From NCBI RefSeq assembly GCF_035083965.1, contig NC_089730.1, positions 21,654,027 to 21,718,026 on the forward strand: a DNA stretch of 64,000 bases, in the 5' to 3' direction. Positions 63,001 to 64,000 of this stretch are shown here, one piece after another (the stretch's first letter is position 1; every line of letters starts with the position of its first letter). The position numbers were made by a program, and so were the translations under genes. Source of the DNA: Branchiostoma lanceolatum (lineage: Eukaryota; Chordata; Leptocardii; Amphioxiformes; Branchiostomatidae). Below the pieces are notes generated by a model that worked only from the letters and a program-made list of their open reading frames with translations, did not search any database and had not been told where the DNA came from.

Positions 63001-63478
63001 ACGCTGAAGTAAACATTTGGCACCCCATTCCCTATTGGTTACAGAGTTAGGCAGCAGAGAGAAGGTTAATACATTCAAGTGGCATATTGGTGGATTTTTT
63101 TAAAGCTATGACGTAAATTGGAACTCAATTCATTTCATCATCATTAAGTTAAGGTTTATTAAGGTGGCCTTTTGGTTAAGGTGTTTGCCTAAGAACCAGG
63201 AGGGACTGAGTTTGAATCCCTGACAGGTCCCAATGTTGTGCCCCGAATGGGAAAGGTACTTAACACCAACTGCCTCACTCAACTCAGGTGATAATAAGCA
63301 GCTATTACCGGCTTGTTGTTTTTATTAAGAAATAGAAGTTTTTTTTATTTTGTCTGAGAATCGACCAACACGAGTTAAACATGTCTTTTGATATTTTTCA
63401 CAGACCTCCTCTCTTGTCCGCCTGGGTTTGAACACGGAGTCGACTTCAAGAAACTGAAGAAGAAAGAAGAACAGTTGG
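60051..63478 (+). CDS. SKIC2: Ski2-like helicase SKIC2 (SKIV2L), N-terminal exons, continues beyond window
   Basis: Exons 60051-60093, 60581-60687, 61252-61358, 62268-62385, 62741-62927 and 63404-63478 join in phase to about 212 residues, and a donor (GTAAGG) at 63479 shows that the gene goes on. Matches to human SKIV2L (from memory): LEVGCAGK, LPHGLPP, ERNPTSGELLGYKE, NSLSLRRPPGP, YPFWPGGMDEP and DLLSCPPGFEHGVDF. SKIC2 is the DExH RNA helicase of the cytoplasmic Ski complex, which feeds RNA to the exosome. Only the N-terminal part is in the window; helicase motifs lie to the right. The start codon lies inside a YY1-like ACATGGCGGCCGC, with an upstream E-box CACGTG at about 60012. Confidence 0.93.
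60722..60870 (-). repeat. Dispersed repeat with AAAC tail, copy 4
   Basis: Reverse complement of 21833-21957 (CACACCAGGTTTGTACTGAA, ACAAGCTGCGTATCTGGACAG, GATCCACTCACAC). In SKIC2 intron 2. Confidence 0.65.
61363..61414 (+). repeat. (GGTT)n microsatellite at a SKIC2 donor
   Basis: Begins about 6 bp after the exon 3 donor (GTGAGTCGG then GTTGGTTGG). Confidence 0.93.
62072..62178. mobile_element. Foldback MITE family 5, 89 bp, 9-bp target duplication
   Basis: Element 62081-62169 starts TAGCTTGAGTACCAGCCT and ends with the complement of TAGCCTGAATACCAGCCT. It is flanked by exact 9-bp repeats GTATTCATG (62072-62080, 62170-62178). SKIC2 intron 3. Confidence 0.88.
62388..62498. mobile_element. 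Foldback MITE family 5, 93 bp, 11 bp from a SKIC2 donor
   Basis: Element 62397-62489 starts TAGCCTGGAGTCCAGCCT and ends GGACTCAAGGCTA. Flanks ACGAAACTC and ACAAAATTC are a 9-bp duplication with two differences. The element begins 11 bp past the last base of SKIC2 exon 4. Confidence 0.8.
63160..63310 (+). mobile_element. tRNA-derived SINE, family B, copy
   Basis: B-box GAGTTTGAATCC (about 63208), then CCAATGTTGTGCCCC, GGGAAAGGTACTTAACAC and CTCACTCAACTCAGGTG as in 35055-35325. SKIC2 intron 5. Confidence 0.7.
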
Positions 63479-63688
63479 GTAAGGTTGACTTCAGACTCTT
63501 CCTAGTTCAGTGTCATCAAAAATGTAAAGATCTGTTTCAACTTGATATTCAGTGTCAATATCAAAACTTCACTCCATCTGTATTGTAGTTGTCCTTGTCA
63601 GCAGGGCTAGCCCTTTGTAATAGCACCAGGCTAGTTGGTCAGCCCTGGCTGTGTGTCCTGAACAGCCAAACTAATAAATAAATAGATT

Positions 63689-63818
63689 TAATACAGTGCT
63701 AAACTTCCTTCCAACACTAATGTATTCACGGATCAAATTTTCAAAAACCATGATCAATAATGACAAAAATTTGATCCGTGAATACCTAAGTGTTGGACGA
63801 AAGTTTAGCATTGTATTA
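63689..63818. mobile_element. Hairpin MITE with TA duplication (Tc1/mariner-like)
   Basis: Element 63691-63816 with roughly 50-bp inverted arms (ATACAGTGCTAAACTTCC... and ...GTTTAGCATTGTAT), bordered by TA on both sides. SKIC2 intron 6. Confidence 0.75.
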
Positions 63819-64000
63819 TGATTACTACCAACACAGATGAGCTTCCATGATAAATAAATAAACTGTTTGAAAGCAAACCAAACAAATAAAGATATTGCAA
63901 TCTATTGTCACAGTCATCTCATAGCCTTAACTTGAATAATTTCAGCCAGTTTAGATGTAGAACGTCCCGATTGATGAATACCACACTGCCATATCGTGTG

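Overview
The window looks like cephalochordate (amphioxus, Branchiostoma-type) nuclear DNA. Genes have short, canonical GT-AG exons. Invertebrate-deuterostome orthologs of vertebrate genes lie close together. tRNA-derived SINEs, CR1-like LINEs and many MITEs fill the gaps. Several genes carry minisatellites that copy their own exon/intron junctions, which I recall as an amphioxus peculiarity (from memory, unverified).

Layout. 1-4198: three full copies plus a partial fourth of a nearly identical 1331-bp tandem repeat, open at the left edge. 4.69-5.96 kb: 5'-truncated CR1-like LINE. 6.5-11.95 kb (+): nine coding exons of SUPT7L (STAF65-gamma, SAGA/STAGA subunit), four or five of whose splice junctions are duplicated. 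14.8-19.4 kb (-): a gene with an N-terminal HYLS1-type box, a charged helix and a long acidic tail; a CpG-rich first exon may lie near 28.3 kb, which would put the 24.7-27.8 kb LINE in its first intron. 31.4-36.0 kb (-): chondroitin sulfate synthase (CHSY)-like gene with only its N-terminal half visible; its last visible exon is interrupted by a MITE. 41.6-46.8 kb (-): a small HAD-family hydrolase whose exon 2 ends in about 50 tandem copies of its own 5' splice site. 48.1-51.8 and 54.1-58.2 kb (+): tandem NLR genes with a DZIP3-type HEPN domain followed by NACHT; the second has an in-frame TGA after the NACHT region. 60.05 kb to the end (+): first six exons of SKIC2 (SKIV2L), running out of the window.

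The genes do not form one pathway. They span transcription (SUPT7L), a putative centriole/cilium protein, glycosaminoglycan synthesis, a HAD hydrolase, innate immunity (two NLRs) and RNA decay (SKIC2). The most notable common theme is structural: at least eight splice junctions in three neighbouring genes have been amplified as direct repeats, from 2 to about 50 copies. The window also holds several MITE families with readable target-site duplications, including a foldback family with 9-bp duplications, and one nested solo LTR.
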